Shown in pieces: positions 44,670 to 53,613 of a stretch of DNA of 64,000 bases. Numbering within the stretch: the first letter of the stretch is position 1; each line of letters opens with the position of its first letter. The notes under the pieces were generated by a model. That model did not search any database and was not told the origin of the DNA. It saw only the letters and a list, made by a program, of their open reading frames with translations. The stretch comes from Kribbella italica. Its GTDB lineage: Bacteria > Actinomycetota > Actinomycetes > Propionibacteriales > Kribbellaceae. The stretch is taken from NCBI RefSeq assembly GCF_014205135.1, contig NZ_JACHMY010000001.1, positions 558,001 through 622,000 on the forward strand, given 5' to 3'. A program made the translations under genes and the position numbers.

Positions 44670-44912
44670 GCCAGTCCTTCCGCCAGTACTTCCGGGCGCC
44701 GGCCCGATGGTCGGCGAAGTCACCAAGAACCTATTACTTTGACCCTGCGCCACGACAGAGTTTTCCACAGGCTGGTACGGGCATCGACTACACTGCGTGA
44801 TCAGTTGAATCGATTCTCTACCCTGTCCTTCGCACGGACTTTCGAACCTGTCCACGGCGTGTGGCATGGTTTGCGCTGCCTGATCGAGCCGGTCGGGCAT
44901 GAGAGAGGAGCT

Positions 44913-45086
44913 ATGGCGACGGTACCGAAGGTGTCACGCTTCGAGCGGAAGGGTGCATCTGCCCCCGAGTGGGGTAACAGTATGGCTGCGGGGAGCGATG
45001 GAGCATCCGGATCCTGGTCCCAGGACTCCCGGAGGACAGTTGCTTGCCGTATCCTCCCGGCTACTGTCCGCGTAACTGCTGTCTGA
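44913..45086 (+). CDS. Small basic protein or leader peptide, 57 aa
   Basis: ATG 44913 follows GAGAGGAG by 2-3 nt, and TGA is at 45084-45086, 13 bp before the first secretion gene. The peptide begins MATVPKVSRFERKGASAPEW and ends in ...CRILPATVRVTAV, with Ser/Gly/Arg-rich sequence between and one Cys. I do not recognise it. It may be a genuine small gene of the operon or a translated leader. Upstream, TACACT (44789-44794) is a possible -10 box. Confidence 0.45.
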   Translation: MATVPKVSRFERKGASAPEWGNSMAAGSDGASGSWSQDSRRTVACRILPATVRVTAV

Positions 45087-45099
45087 GGGGCGGGGAGAG

Positions 45100-46362
45100 A
45101 TGAGTTGGTGGCGAACGGTCCTGAATCTGCCACCCAAAGGTGAGCACTGGTCGGACCAGCGACGGACGAAGAAGCCCAAGGGCCGTCCGCAGAACACCGC
45201 ACCGGAGTGGTGGCAGCACCCCGACGGCCCGGTGTCACCCACCCCTCGCCAGGCACAGGGCGTCGCCGCGCAGTACAGCGCGCCGCCTCCGGCCACCGGT
45301 GGGGTGATGGCGCCTCCGCGCCGGCCCCAGGGCCCGGAGACTCCTCGTACGGCGAACCAGCCGCCGCAGCACGCCGCCGCTCCCGGCCAGCGACCCCCGG
45401 AACGTCTTCGCCAGCGCTCTGCGCACGGAGCCCACGCGGCACCCCAGCCGCCGCGTGGACCGGTGGAGCCGGGCCAGACGCCCTGGGCGACCGAGCCGGA
45501 GTCCTCGTTCTCGACCTGGGCACGGCGGTTCTTCCGCGGCCTGGTCGTCGCCGTGCTGCTGCTCGCGGCGATCAGCGGCGTCCGTTCCTGGGTCCGGCCC
45601 ACCACCGGGACCAACGGCGGCACCGTGGCCAACCAGTCCGGCTTCCCCGCCGACGAGGCCCGCTCCGTCGCGACCCGGTACGCCGTGTCCTACCTCAACT
45701 GGGACGAAGGCAACCCGGAGGCCCGTCCGGCGCAGATCAGCCTGGACCTGGCCGCCGGGCTCGACGCCCGCGCCGGCTGGAACGGGCGAGGCAAGCAGAC
45801 CGCCAACGCGGCCTACCCGGGTGAGGTCAAGGTCGACTCCGGGGGCGTCACGGCAGTCGTCGACGTCCGGGTGCAGGTGCGCCCGTTCATCAAGCAGGCC
45901 CGCGGCTGGGCCGGCCAGGCCTACAGCTGGCAGCGCGTCGCCGTACCGGTGGCTCGAGCGTCGTCCAGGGTCGTCGCCAGCGGCCCCCCGACGTTCGTGG
46001 CCGACGAGCGGGTGGCGCTGCCGGACAACATGCCGGATGCCGGCGTACCGGACGACGACCTGGCCGCGGCCACGCTGAGGGACGCCCAGGCGTTCTTCAG
46101 CGCGTACGCCGAGTCCGACGCCAAGGTCGAGGCGGTCGCCGCTCCGGGGGCCGCGATCCGCAGCCTGAACGGTGCGGTGAAGCTCGGTGAACTGAAGGAC
46201 TGGCAGGTCTTCACCGGAAACGATGACGAACGCCGGGCCACCGGTGCCGTCACCTGGAAGGGCACGGGGGACACCACCCTCGACCAGACCTACACGCTCA
46301 CCCTGCGGCGGACCGTCGCCGCGGACGGAGCCCAACGATGGCAAGTGGCTGCCGTCGGATGA
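45100..46362 (+). CDS. VirB8/TcpC-like secretion-channel protein
   Basis: 420 residues. A ~140-residue Pro/Gln-rich cytosolic part (APPPATGGVMAPPRRPQGPE) is followed by one membrane helix at about 147-161 (GLVVAVLLLAAIS) and an extracytoplasmic part of ~250 residues with two NTF2-like repeats. The pattern is that of TcpC from Gram-positive conjugation systems (VirB8 relatives), which assemble the channel outside the membrane. ATG 45100 follows GGGGAGAG. It is first of eight closely spaced genes read in one direction. Residue identity to TcpC is too low to prove by eye; context carries weight. Confidence 0.7.
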   Translation: MSWWRTVLNLPPKGEHWSDQRRTKKPKGRPQNTAPEWWQHPDGPVSPTPRQAQGVAAQYSAPPPATGGVMAPPRRPQGPETPRTANQPPQHAAAPGQRPPERLRQRSAHGAHAAPQPPRGPVEPGQTPWATEPESSFSTWARRFFRGLVVAVLLLAAISGVRSWVRPTTGTNGGTVANQSGFPADEARSVATRYAVSYLNWDEGNPEARPAQISLDLAAGLDARAGWNGRGKQTANAAYPGEVKVDSGGVTAVVDVRVQVRPFIKQARGWAGQAYSWQRVAVPVARASSRVVASGPPTFVADERVALPDNMPDAGVPDDDLAAATLRDAQAFFSAYAESDAKVEAVAAPGAAIRSLNGAVKLGELKDWQVFTGNDDERRATGAVTWKGTGDTTLDQTYTLTLRRTVAADGAQRWQVAAVG

Positions 46363-46411
46363 CCACAGCTGACCGCCGTCGTACGACCTATGCACCAAGG
46401 GAGACACCGCA

Positions 46412-46699
46412 ATGATGACGACTCAACTGGTAGCCAGCGTGGTGGAGCTCGCCGCGCCGCTGGCCGACCCCAACGTGCCCACCGGCGCGGACTTCAAGGA
46501 CTGGGTCCTGGTCATCGCGGGGAACATCTTCATCGCGATCCTGGTGCTGCGGGCCATCGGCCACTACTTCAAGCGCGAGTGGGGCGAGCTGTTCGGCCAC
46601 ATCGCGGCCGGGGTGCTGGTCGGCGGGCTGATCTACGCCAACAACCAGACCATCAACGTGCTCAAGGGCTTCTGGGGATTGCTCTCCGGGGGTAACTGA
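46412..46699 (+). CDS. Small two-TM protein of the secretion operon (VirB2/TcpD-like position)
   Basis: 95 residues with two hydrophobic helices (WVLVIAGNIFIAILVLRAIG and HIAAGVLVGGLIYANN) separated by a basic loop (HYFKREWGELFG). Size, topology and place before the PrgI-like gene fit the small VirB2/TcpD-like component, but sequence alone does not show pilin function. ATG 46412 follows GGGAGA. The next gene starts directly after its stop (TGA then ATG at 46700). Confidence 0.65.
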   Translation: MMTTQLVASVVELAAPLADPNVPTGADFKDWVLVIAGNIFIAILVLRAIGHYFKREWGELFGHIAAGVLVGGLIYANNQTINVLKGFWGLLSGGN

Positions 46700-47278
46700 A
46701 TGCGTGTCGGCCGGACCCTGACCCACCACTTCGAGATCGAGACCCGGCAGTACGACCTGCTCGGTATCGACCTCGGTGAAGGCGCCCGTCGCCGGATGAT
46801 CATCTTCGGTGCGGTGATCATCCTGCTTTGGATCGCGCTGCTCGTGCCGTTCATCGGCGTACCGAAGAAACCGACGGTCAGCCTGTACGTCGTACCGCCG
46901 TTCGTCATCACCGCGTTCGGCTGGCGCGCGGGCAAGCACCACGAACGCCGCCGCCGGGTGACCGAGTGGGCGCTGGCCGTCCGCTACGCGCTGCGCGCGC
47001 ACCGCCCGATCATCGGGCTCGGTGCCCGGGCCGCGGACAAGACGGAGTACCTGCCGTGGCGTGAGCGCGTCGCGACCCAGAAGGTGGCCAGCCTGGCCAA
47101 GGCCAGAGTGACCCCGGAGTGGGAGCGCGAGGTCGTCGAGGAGCTCGACCCCCAGGTCCGCGCCGGTGCGGACATCACGGTGAACCAGCGGGCCCGCCTC
47201 CTCGGCGCGGACCACGTGCAGAAGGTCAGTCGCAGGACGTCGTCGGGGCACAGCCGACTGGACAACGAGGGGCACTGA
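46700..47278 (+). CDS. PrgI/TcpE-like (VirB3-type) membrane protein
   Basis: 192 residues. A short cytosolic N-terminus (THHFEIETRQYDLLGIDLG) precedes two adjacent membrane helices (MIIFGAVIILLWIALLVPFIG and SLYVVPPFVITAFGWRAG), the typical PrgI/SCO6880 layout. A ~115-residue soluble tail has LAVRYALRAHRPIIGLGAR. VirB3-type proteins dock the VirB4 ATPase at the membrane. It overlaps the VirB4 start by one base (TGATG), so translation is coupled. Confidence 0.72.
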   Translation: MRVGRTLTHHFEIETRQYDLLGIDLGEGARRRMIIFGAVIILLWIALLVPFIGVPKKPTVSLYVVPPFVITAFGWRAGKHHERRRRVTEWALAVRYALRAHRPIIGLGARAADKTEYLPWRERVATQKVASLAKARVTPEWEREVVEELDPQVRAGADITVNQRARLLGADHVQKVSRRTSSGHSRLDNEGH

Positions 47279-50200
47279 TGAAGATCGCGGACAAGCTCCT
47301 GAACCTGGTCGGCGTCGGTCGTGAACGCGGTCTCCCGCCGCCACGCCTGGTCGCGATCGCCGACGGGCTGCTCGTCACCGAGCGCAGCGCGGAGGCGTGG
47401 TTCCTGATCTCGGTGGCGAACACCGACCTGGCCACCGAGGGCGAGCAGGACGCCGCCCTCGACGCCGCGGTGAGCGCGGCCGCGACGATCCTCGGCGACC
47501 GGCTCAGCCACCTCAAGGTGGTCTGGGGCCGTTCGACCGGCCAGGACTACCTCGACAGCGTGGCCGGCCACTACCGGCTCGGCGACCACGAGGCCTGGGC
47601 CCAGACCCGTGCCGACCGGATCGACGAGATGCGGATGCCGGAGCGGTACGTCGCGCTCGGCGTCCACCTCAGCGACCGCGACCCGCGCGCGACCGCGCAG
47701 GTCCGCGGCTCGATCAGCGACGCACTCGGTACGACGTCCTGGCGCGTGAGCGCGCGCGAGCTCGCGCACCTCGACGAGCGGGTCCGCAAGCTGGCCCGCC
47801 AGCTCGGCTCGACGGTCTGGCGGGCGCACACCGCGCCGGCCGAGGTGATCTCCTGGCTGGTCAGCCGCGAGATGCACCGGGGCGCCGTCGCGGCCCCCCG
47901 CCGTGGTCTGATCACCGGCGCCTCGCTGGCCCGCCTCACGGCCGGACGAGTCGTCCCCTACACCGACCACCTGCGCATCTACGACACCCGCGGCCAGATC
48001 GCGGCGTACACGACCGTGCTCGCGATGACCGACTTCCCCGAGGAGCTCGAGACCCCGGGCGCGGGGGAGTGGCTGCGGACGCTGTCGGAGATCAAGGCGA
48101 TCGACGACGACGGCGACGAGATCGACGTCACCGTCGAGGCGTCGGTGCGTTTTCGCGTGCTGACCAAGAAGACCGCGCGGCACCTGGTCGACGAGACCCG
48201 GAAGTCGGCCAAGGAGCAGCGGCGCTCGGCCGCCAAGGGCACCGCCGAGGAGACCGCCGACGAGATCGTCGAGACCGAGCGGATCATGCGCGAGGTCAAG
48301 CGCGACATCAACCGTTCCGGCCTGACCCTGGTCGAGGACCACCCGCGTCTGCTGGTCAGCGCGGACACCCGCGAGGACCTCGAGGCGTACGTCGACGCCG
48401 TCATCGCGCACTACGCCGACCGCGGCATCACCGTCGCCGCCGGCGCCGACGAGCAGCGCGACCTGTGGCTGGAGTCGCTGCCCGGCGACCAGCTCCGGGT
48501 GCCCGACCTCGGCCACGTCCGGGAGTCGACCGCGTTCTTCGGTTCGTGGTTCTGGGGCGGCGCGTCGATCGGTGACGCCACCGGTCCCTCGATCGGTTAC
48601 CTGACCGGTTCGACACCGGGCCTGGTCCGCTTCGACGCGGCCGCCGGTTCGGCCCTCGGCGACGCGACGACCACGCTGTTCCTCGGCCGCTCCGGCCGAG
48701 GCAAGACGACGGCCGCCATGCTCGGTGGCCTCGACTCGGCCTTCGCCGGCGCGTGGGTCCCGCTGCTCGACCTGAAGGGCGACGCCGCGGGCGTCTCGGC
48801 GGTCGCCGCCGAGTACGGCGTACCGACTGCTGTCATCGAGATCACCGCGCAGTTCTCCGGTGCCGCGGACCTGCTCCGCGTCCTCCCGGTCGACGACGCG
48901 CTCCTGCAGGCACCCTCCCAGCTGATGCTCCTGCTCCCGCCGCACCTGCGCGGCGCCGCCGAAGCACCGGTGATGGCGGCCACCCGCGCCGAGATCCAGT
49001 CCCCGGACCCGTCGTCCTGGGGCGTCATCCAGCGCCTCTGCGCGTCCGAGTCCGAGACCACCCGTACGGTCGGCTTCGCCCTGCGCGACCTGGTCGAAAC
49101 CGGCCTCGGCTCGGTCGTCGCCGGCCCACCGTCCGGCCTGTCGTCCCTGACGACGAACCCGGGCCTCTGGGTCGTCCAGATGCCAGGCCTCACCCTGCCC
49201 TCTCCCGAGTCGGCCCCCGAGTCCTGGTCCCCGATCGAACGCGTCGGCATGGCCTGCCTGCGCGGCTGCCTGGCCTGGATGGTCCGTACGACGGGCCGCC
49301 GCGAGTTCCGCGGCCGCTCCAAGGTCGTCATCGTCCCCGAGGTCCACCTCCTGACGAAGACCCCCGACGGCGCCAGCTTCCTCGACTACATCGCCCGCGT
49401 CGGCCGAGCCCTCGGAGCCTCGCTCGTCCTGGACACCCAGGACCCCGCGTCGATCCTCAAGCTCCCCGGCCTGGTCGAGCAGATCACCACCCTCTTCGCC
49501 TTCTCACTACGCTCCCGCGAACAGGTCGACTCCCTGCTGGAACTGCTGGGCCGCCCCCAGACGGCGCCGTACCAAACCCTCGTCCGAGGCATCAACACCG
49601 CCGCCAACGGCAAGTCCATCCGCCACGGCCACTGCATCATGCGAGACCGCTGGGACGAAGTCGCCACCGTCCAGATCGACATCCCCAGCCAACGCGTAGC
49701 CGACCTCCTCCGCACCACCCCGGAGTCCGAGCACGCCCTAGAACCCACCCAGCCCATCCCCACCCTCCCCGAAGACATCGACCCCTTCGCCGAGGACGAG
49801 GAAGACGACGCCCTCCTCCCCGAACCAGCCGCCACAGCCACAGCCCAAGCCGAAGCCCACACCACCCTGGACCCCGAGCCCCTCCAGGACGCCCCTCTCC
49901 AAGACGCCCCTCTCCAAGACGCGCCTCTCCAGGACGCGCCTCTCCAGGACACACCTCTTCGGGGCGACCCTCTCCAGGGCACCCCACCTCCCGCCGTCCC
50001 CGCCCACAGCACCCCGGCCTATGGCCCGGCCGCCGACGGCACCCCCGCCCCCGGCGTGCCCCTCCACGGCACCCCGTCCCAAGGCCTACCCGTCGACGGC
50101 ACCCCCGCTCCCGGCATGCCTATCCACGACACCCCGCCTCCCAGCGTCCCCACCCAGGGTCCCTCGGCTCCCGCCCAGCACACCCCGTCCCACGGCGTAG

Positions 50201-50673
50201 CCGCCTACGGCACCTCCGCCCACGACAACCCCACCCAGAACGGCCTCCCGGGCCAGAACGCCCCCGCCCAGGCCACCCCAGCTCACGGCGTAGCCGCCTA
50301 CGGCACCTCCGCCCACGACAACCCCGTCCAGGACACACCGGCTCCCGGCCCCGCCGCCCACGGCACACCGACCCAGCCGGCCCACCTCCAGGACACCCCC
50401 GCCCAAGGAAGTCCCCTCGCACCCCCACCCGCAACAACTTCCGCCGCCCCCAACGGCACCCACCCCACGCCCCACCCCCCGGTAGCCCAGCAATCCGGCA
50501 CCGCCCCCGCCCCCCTCTCCCCGAACGGCAACGGCCACACCCCCCACCCCACCCACCACGAAGCCCCCATAGGCCCCGACGAGGTCTACGACCAAGAAGC
50601 CGACGACCCCGGCTACAACAAGGCCATGTACACCCCCGACGAGACCCCCTCCAAAAAGGAGCACGTCGGATGA
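47278..50673 (+). CDS. VirB4-like conjugation/secretion ATPase with long repetitive tail
   Basis: 1131 residues. The N-terminal ~450 residues form the VirB4/SCO6880 membrane-binding part. Walker A is GRSGRGKT at 470-477 (Lys476). Walker B reads VVIVPEVHLL at 683-692, with Glu688 but Pro where the usual Asp would be. Further motor motifs are GASLVLDTQDPASIL and a C-terminal Arg region. Residues ~830-1131 are an extra tail rich in Pro, His and Gly with tandem PLQDA units. ATG 47278 overlaps the PrgI-like stop. VirB4 powers substrate or pilin movement through the channel. Confidence 0.8.
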   Translation: MKIADKLLNLVGVGRERGLPPPRLVAIADGLLVTERSAEAWFLISVANTDLATEGEQDAALDAAVSAAATILGDRLSHLKVVWGRSTGQDYLDSVAGHYRLGDHEAWAQTRADRIDEMRMPERYVALGVHLSDRDPRATAQVRGSISDALGTTSWRVSARELAHLDERVRKLARQLGSTVWRAHTAPAEVISWLVSREMHRGAVAAPRRGLITGASLARLTAGRVVPYTDHLRIYDTRGQIAAYTTVLAMTDFPEELETPGAGEWLRTLSEIKAIDDDGDEIDVTVEASVRFRVLTKKTARHLVDETRKSAKEQRRSAAKGTAEETADEIVETERIMREVKRDINRSGLTLVEDHPRLLVSADTREDLEAYVDAVIAHYADRGITVAAGADEQRDLWLESLPGDQLRVPDLGHVRESTAFFGSWFWGGASIGDATGPSIGYLTGSTPGLVRFDAAAGSALGDATTTLFLGRSGRGKTTAAMLGGLDSAFAGAWVPLLDLKGDAAGVSAVAAEYGVPTAVIEITAQFSGAADLLRVLPVDDALLQAPSQLMLLLPPHLRGAAEAPVMAATRAEIQSPDPSSWGVIQRLCASESETTRTVGFALRDLVETGLGSVVAGPPSGLSSLTTNPGLWVVQMPGLTLPSPESAPESWSPIERVGMACLRGCLAWMVRTTGRREFRGRSKVVIVPEVHLLTKTPDGASFLDYIARVGRALGASLVLDTQDPASILKLPGLVEQITTLFAFSLRSREQVDSLLELLGRPQTAPYQTLVRGINTAANGKSIRHGHCIMRDRWDEVATVQIDIPSQRVADLLRTTPESEHALEPTQPIPTLPEDIDPFAEDEEDDALLPEPAATATAQAEAHTTLDPEPLQDAPLQDAPLQDAPLQDAPLQDTPLRGDPLQGTPPPAVPAHSTPAYGPAADGTPAPGVPLHGTPSQGLPVDGTPAPGMPIHDTPPPSVPTQGPSAPAQHTPSHGVAAYGTSAHDNPTQNGLPGQNAPAQATPAHGVAAYGTSAHDNPVQDTPAPGPAAHGTPTQPAHLQDTPAQGSPLAPPPATTSAAPNGTHPTPHPPVAQQSGTAPAPLSPNGNGHTPHPTHHEAPIGPDEVYDQEADDPGYNKAMYTPDETPSKKEHVG
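49879..49953 (+). repeat. Five tandem 15-bp units encoding PLQDA
   Basis: Five in-frame copies of P-L-Q-D-A (last one PLQDT), followed by degenerate PLRGD and PLQGT, inside the VirB4 tail. DNA copies differ only at few third positions, so copy number may vary by slippage. Confidence 0.85.
50191..50325 (+). repeat. Pair of identical 42-nt direct repeats in the VirB4 tail
   Basis: The 42 nt at 50191-50232 recur without change at 50284-50325, in frame, encoding HGVAAYGTSAHDNP twice, 93 nt apart. Recombination between them would remove 31 codons without a frameshift. Confidence 0.85.
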
Positions 50674-52685
50674 GGTGGCTGCGCCGCCTGAGAACGGCGC
50701 TCACAGTCCTCGCCATCTCCTTCATCGTCACAGCCCAAGTCGCCCTCGCAGCCGACCCCGACACAGGCCCCACCAACCCGACCGGGTTCGGAGACCTGCT
50801 GCCGACCCCGGACCTGACCCACGGCGACACTCGGACGCTGTTCGAGCAGTACAGCCCAATGGTCTACGGCCTGGACTTCGAGACCAGCCTTCGGGACCCG
50901 TTCCAAGGTGTCTTCAACGGCTACGCCCACATGGTGATGATGTACATCATCGCGATCACCCGAGGCGCGATCTCTGTCGGTTGGTGGCTGTTCTCCTTCA
51001 CGGACATCAAGTCGCTGACGGAAACTGCCTCGTCGGCGATCGGCAATGTCAACACTGAGCTCGTCGGTTGGCTCCTGCCGTCTGCACTCGCCTTCGGCGC
51101 AATTGCCGCCTACGCACAGCGTCGCGCCAGCGGAAGCGCGATGGGTCAGTTGATCTGGGTTTTCGTGGCCGGCCTGATCGCAACCAGCTTCGCGGTGGCC
51201 CCGAACACGTGGCTCAACGGTGTCGACGGTGCGCGGCAGATCGGCGCTGACGCCGTTGTCGGTACGTCGACCGAGGTACTCGGGGGGACGATCAAAACGC
51301 CCATCGACTGGCCTCAACCGAGCTTTGCAGGAACCAAGCAGGACACCTTGCTGCGGAAATCCGGTGATGCGACCTGGCGCGCGTTCGCTGCGACTCCCTG
51401 GTGTGTGGCGGAGTTCGGGTCGCTGGCGGCATGCGAGCGCTACGGCAAGGCGATCCTCGACAAAGGCACTGATGGCGACGCTCGAAACCAGTACATCGAC
51501 AACGAGATCAGCAAGGCGGAGGGCGGCGGCAGCGCCCCGACAGTCGAGTGGGCCAAGGGGAAAAACCCCTTCGGTCGTGTCGGTGTCTTGACCTTAGGAG
51601 CAATTGCGGCCTCCTTGTTCGCCTTTCTGACGGTGTCCCTTGCCTTCACCGCCCTGATGGCGTTCGTCGGTTGCATGCTCCTGCTTGTCGTCGGTGTTCT
51701 CTTCGCCTGTTTGTGGGCGATACCGGGCAGACCACGGCAATGGGCGATGAATTGGTTCGAAGCACTACTTGGACTGGTGTTGCAGTCAATTCTCGCGTTG
51801 CTGGTGTTCTCGACGACGCTTGCGTTGGTGACCGCTGTGTTCGGCCTGACGGACACGCTCGGCTGGTTGCCCGTGAGTGGATTGGCGATTGCTGTATTGA
51901 TCGCCGGCTTCCGGCTCCGGCGACTCTTCGAAAGCATGAGCACGATGATGCGCCCAGGTTCCGGGAGCCTCCTGATGGGTGGACTGGCGCGCCGCGGAGC
52001 GATGACGGCTGTTCGGCGCCTCATGGGTGCTGTCGGGAGCCGGGCGGCTAGCCCAGCAGTTGCTGAGAAGTCAGCAGGCAAGGGCAGCGGGGCCGGCGAC
52101 ACCTCCGTCGAGCGTGCCACCTCGGTGCGCGTCTTCCGGCAAGCACCCGCGGTTGGTGCATCGGGTGGCGCACCGATGGTTTCGGGACAACGGCAGCCGC
52201 ACGAACTTGCTGCGGCGCAGGATCGTCGAGCGATCGAGGGCGGCAGCACGACGAGCGGCAGCGGTGCACGACGCCGGAAAGAAGGCTTGATGGGACGGCT
52301 GAAAGATCAGCCCCGCGTCGTCCAAGCCGGCTCGATCTCGGCGACGCCGATGAAGTCGGACTCCAGTTCGGGACGACGTCGCGCAATCACGGTAGGGATG
52401 GCGCCCAGTGGCGGCGGCAGTACTACCGCATCGGCCGCCGGAGGCGGGACCAGCTCATCCGCCGAGAGCCGGCGTGCTCGGCACGCGCGCGAAACAAAGG
52501 CAGCCCCTGCGTCGAGCAGCCGATTTGAGCCTCGGCTGCACGCCCACTCCGCGAGCCTGCGGGACGGGCCGCCGAAAACCCTCCGTGAACGTCGCAGACC
52601 GACGAGCGGTGGCCAGCGACGCTTCCGTGAGTACTCGAGTGTGACCAAGGACGGTGTGACCGTCATGGTGCCGACGCGCAGGTGA
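50670..52685 (+). CDS. VirB6/TrbL-like polytopic membrane protein
   Basis: 671 residues. A signal-like first helix (LTVLAISFIVTAQVALAAD) is followed by an exported segment and about six or seven more helices between ~85 and ~430 (MVMMYIIAITRGAISVGWWLF, LLVVGVLFACLWAIPGRPRQW, LLGLVLQSILALLVFSTTLALV). A ~240-residue basic Ser/Gly/Arg-rich cytosolic tail ends the protein. The layout matches TcpH/Orf15 and TrbL-type channel proteins. ATG 50670 overlaps the VirB4 stop (ATGA). A rare TTA codon is at 51594. Base use becomes less GC-rich from this gene onward. Confidence 0.72.
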   Translation: MRWLRRLRTALTVLAISFIVTAQVALAADPDTGPTNPTGFGDLLPTPDLTHGDTRTLFEQYSPMVYGLDFETSLRDPFQGVFNGYAHMVMMYIIAITRGAISVGWWLFSFTDIKSLTETASSAIGNVNTELVGWLLPSALAFGAIAAYAQRRASGSAMGQLIWVFVAGLIATSFAVAPNTWLNGVDGARQIGADAVVGTSTEVLGGTIKTPIDWPQPSFAGTKQDTLLRKSGDATWRAFAATPWCVAEFGSLAACERYGKAILDKGTDGDARNQYIDNEISKAEGGGSAPTVEWAKGKNPFGRVGVLTLGAIAASLFAFLTVSLAFTALMAFVGCMLLLVVGVLFACLWAIPGRPRQWAMNWFEALLGLVLQSILALLVFSTTLALVTAVFGLTDTLGWLPVSGLAIAVLIAGFRLRRLFESMSTMMRPGSGSLLMGGLARRGAMTAVRRLMGAVGSRAASPAVAEKSAGKGSGAGDTSVERATSVRVFRQAPAVGASGGAPMVSGQRQPHELAAAQDRRAIEGGSTTSGSGARRRKEGLMGRLKDQPRVVQAGSISATPMKSDSSSGRRRAITVGMAPSGGGSTTASAAGGGTSSSAESRRARHARETKAAPASSSRFEPRLHAHSASLRDGPPKTLRERRRPTSGGQRRFREYSSVTKDGVTVMVPTRR

Positions 52686-52692
52686 GCCGACG

Positions 52693-53592
52693 ATGACGAA
52701 ACGGGATCGCAACCGAAGGCGAGCCGGCGCTGACGCGGACGGCGCCAAGGACGATTCCGCCCAAACGGATGATCTACGTCCTGACGAACCGTCCGGATGG
52801 CGCGACGTCATGAGTACGGACTATTCGTACCCGGACGAGCTTGACGACCTCGGACGCAATGAACGCCGGAAGGCTAAGCGTTCGTGGCGGCGCGACGATC
52901 ATGCCCAGCGGATGGCGTGGCTGCGGGACCAACGTCGGACAGAACCGACCAGTCCGGTCACAGTGATCGTGGTCGTTGTCATCCTCGCGATTATCGTTCT
53001 GGGCTTCGGCGGCGGACTGCCACGGCTGTTAGGACGAGACGACTCACCGGAGCAGGACGTCGGCTTGCTGGCTCCTTCACCTCAGCCTGAGCGACCTGCG
53101 CCGACCGGTGATCCGAGCCAGAACACACCGTCAGCTGTGTTGACTCCGTCCACATCGGTCTCGACCCCGCCGATTCTGACTGAACGCCCATCCGCTGTCG
53201 CGACCTCGGCAGCGACAGATGTGATTGCTGTGTGGGCTCGGACGTTCTACACCAGGGATCCCTCCGCTGAGTCGTACGCCGATCTGGTGACGAAGACCGG
53301 GCCGTACATCACTAATGAGGTCGGCGAGAGTCTGACCGAAGCAGGAGACAGTACCTACGAAGCGCTGAAGACAGATGGAGGCAAGTCCACAGTCGCCGAC
53401 GTCACGGTGACTGCTCCGAGACCTGACTCGGCTCCCGTGGACACACCCACACGGATCAGCCGACTGGTGACAATCACGATCGATATCACCGGTAAGCGAC
53501 CGAACCGAATCCAACTCCCACTCGTGGTCACCATGATTCCAGAGGGGGCTGTGTGGGTTGTCAGCGATCTGAACGGCGGAGCCGGACCATGA
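52693..53592 (+). CDS. Bitopic secretion-operon protein (second VirB8-like candidate)
   Basis: 299 residues: a strongly charged cytosolic N-terminus (RDRNRRRAG, NERRKAKRSWRRDDHAQR), one membrane helix at about 88-106 (VTVIVVVVILAIIVLGFGG), a Pro/Ser/Thr linker to ~170, and a ~125-residue domain (IAVWARTFYTRDPSAESYADLV ... VVTMIPEGAVWVVSDL) whose outline suggests an NTF2-like fold. It is not clearly assignable. Leu113 is encoded by TTA (53029). It starts 7 bp after the VirB6-like gene. Confidence 0.65.
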   Translation: MTKRDRNRRRAGADADGAKDDSAQTDDLRPDEPSGWRDVMSTDYSYPDELDDLGRNERRKAKRSWRRDDHAQRMAWLRDQRRTEPTSPVTVIVVVVILAIIVLGFGGGLPRLLGRDDSPEQDVGLLAPSPQPERPAPTGDPSQNTPSAVLTPSTSVSTPPILTERPSAVATSAATDVIAVWARTFYTRDPSAESYADLVTKTGPYITNEVGESLTEAGDSTYEALKTDGGKSTVADVTVTAPRPDSAPVDTPTRISRLVTITIDITGKRPNRIQLPLVVTMIPEGAVWVVSDLNGGAGP

Positions 53593-53613
53593 GCAACGGG
53601 GAGTGGTGATTCC

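Noticed and set aside
44913..45099. Riboswitch in the leader of the secretion operon
   Set aside because: I could not match conserved cores of known actinobacterial riboswitches, and the stretch is an open reading frame with a ribosome site.
49879..49953. PLQDA tandem units as a mobile or structural DNA element
   Set aside because: They are in frame inside the VirB4 gene and best explained as coding repeats.
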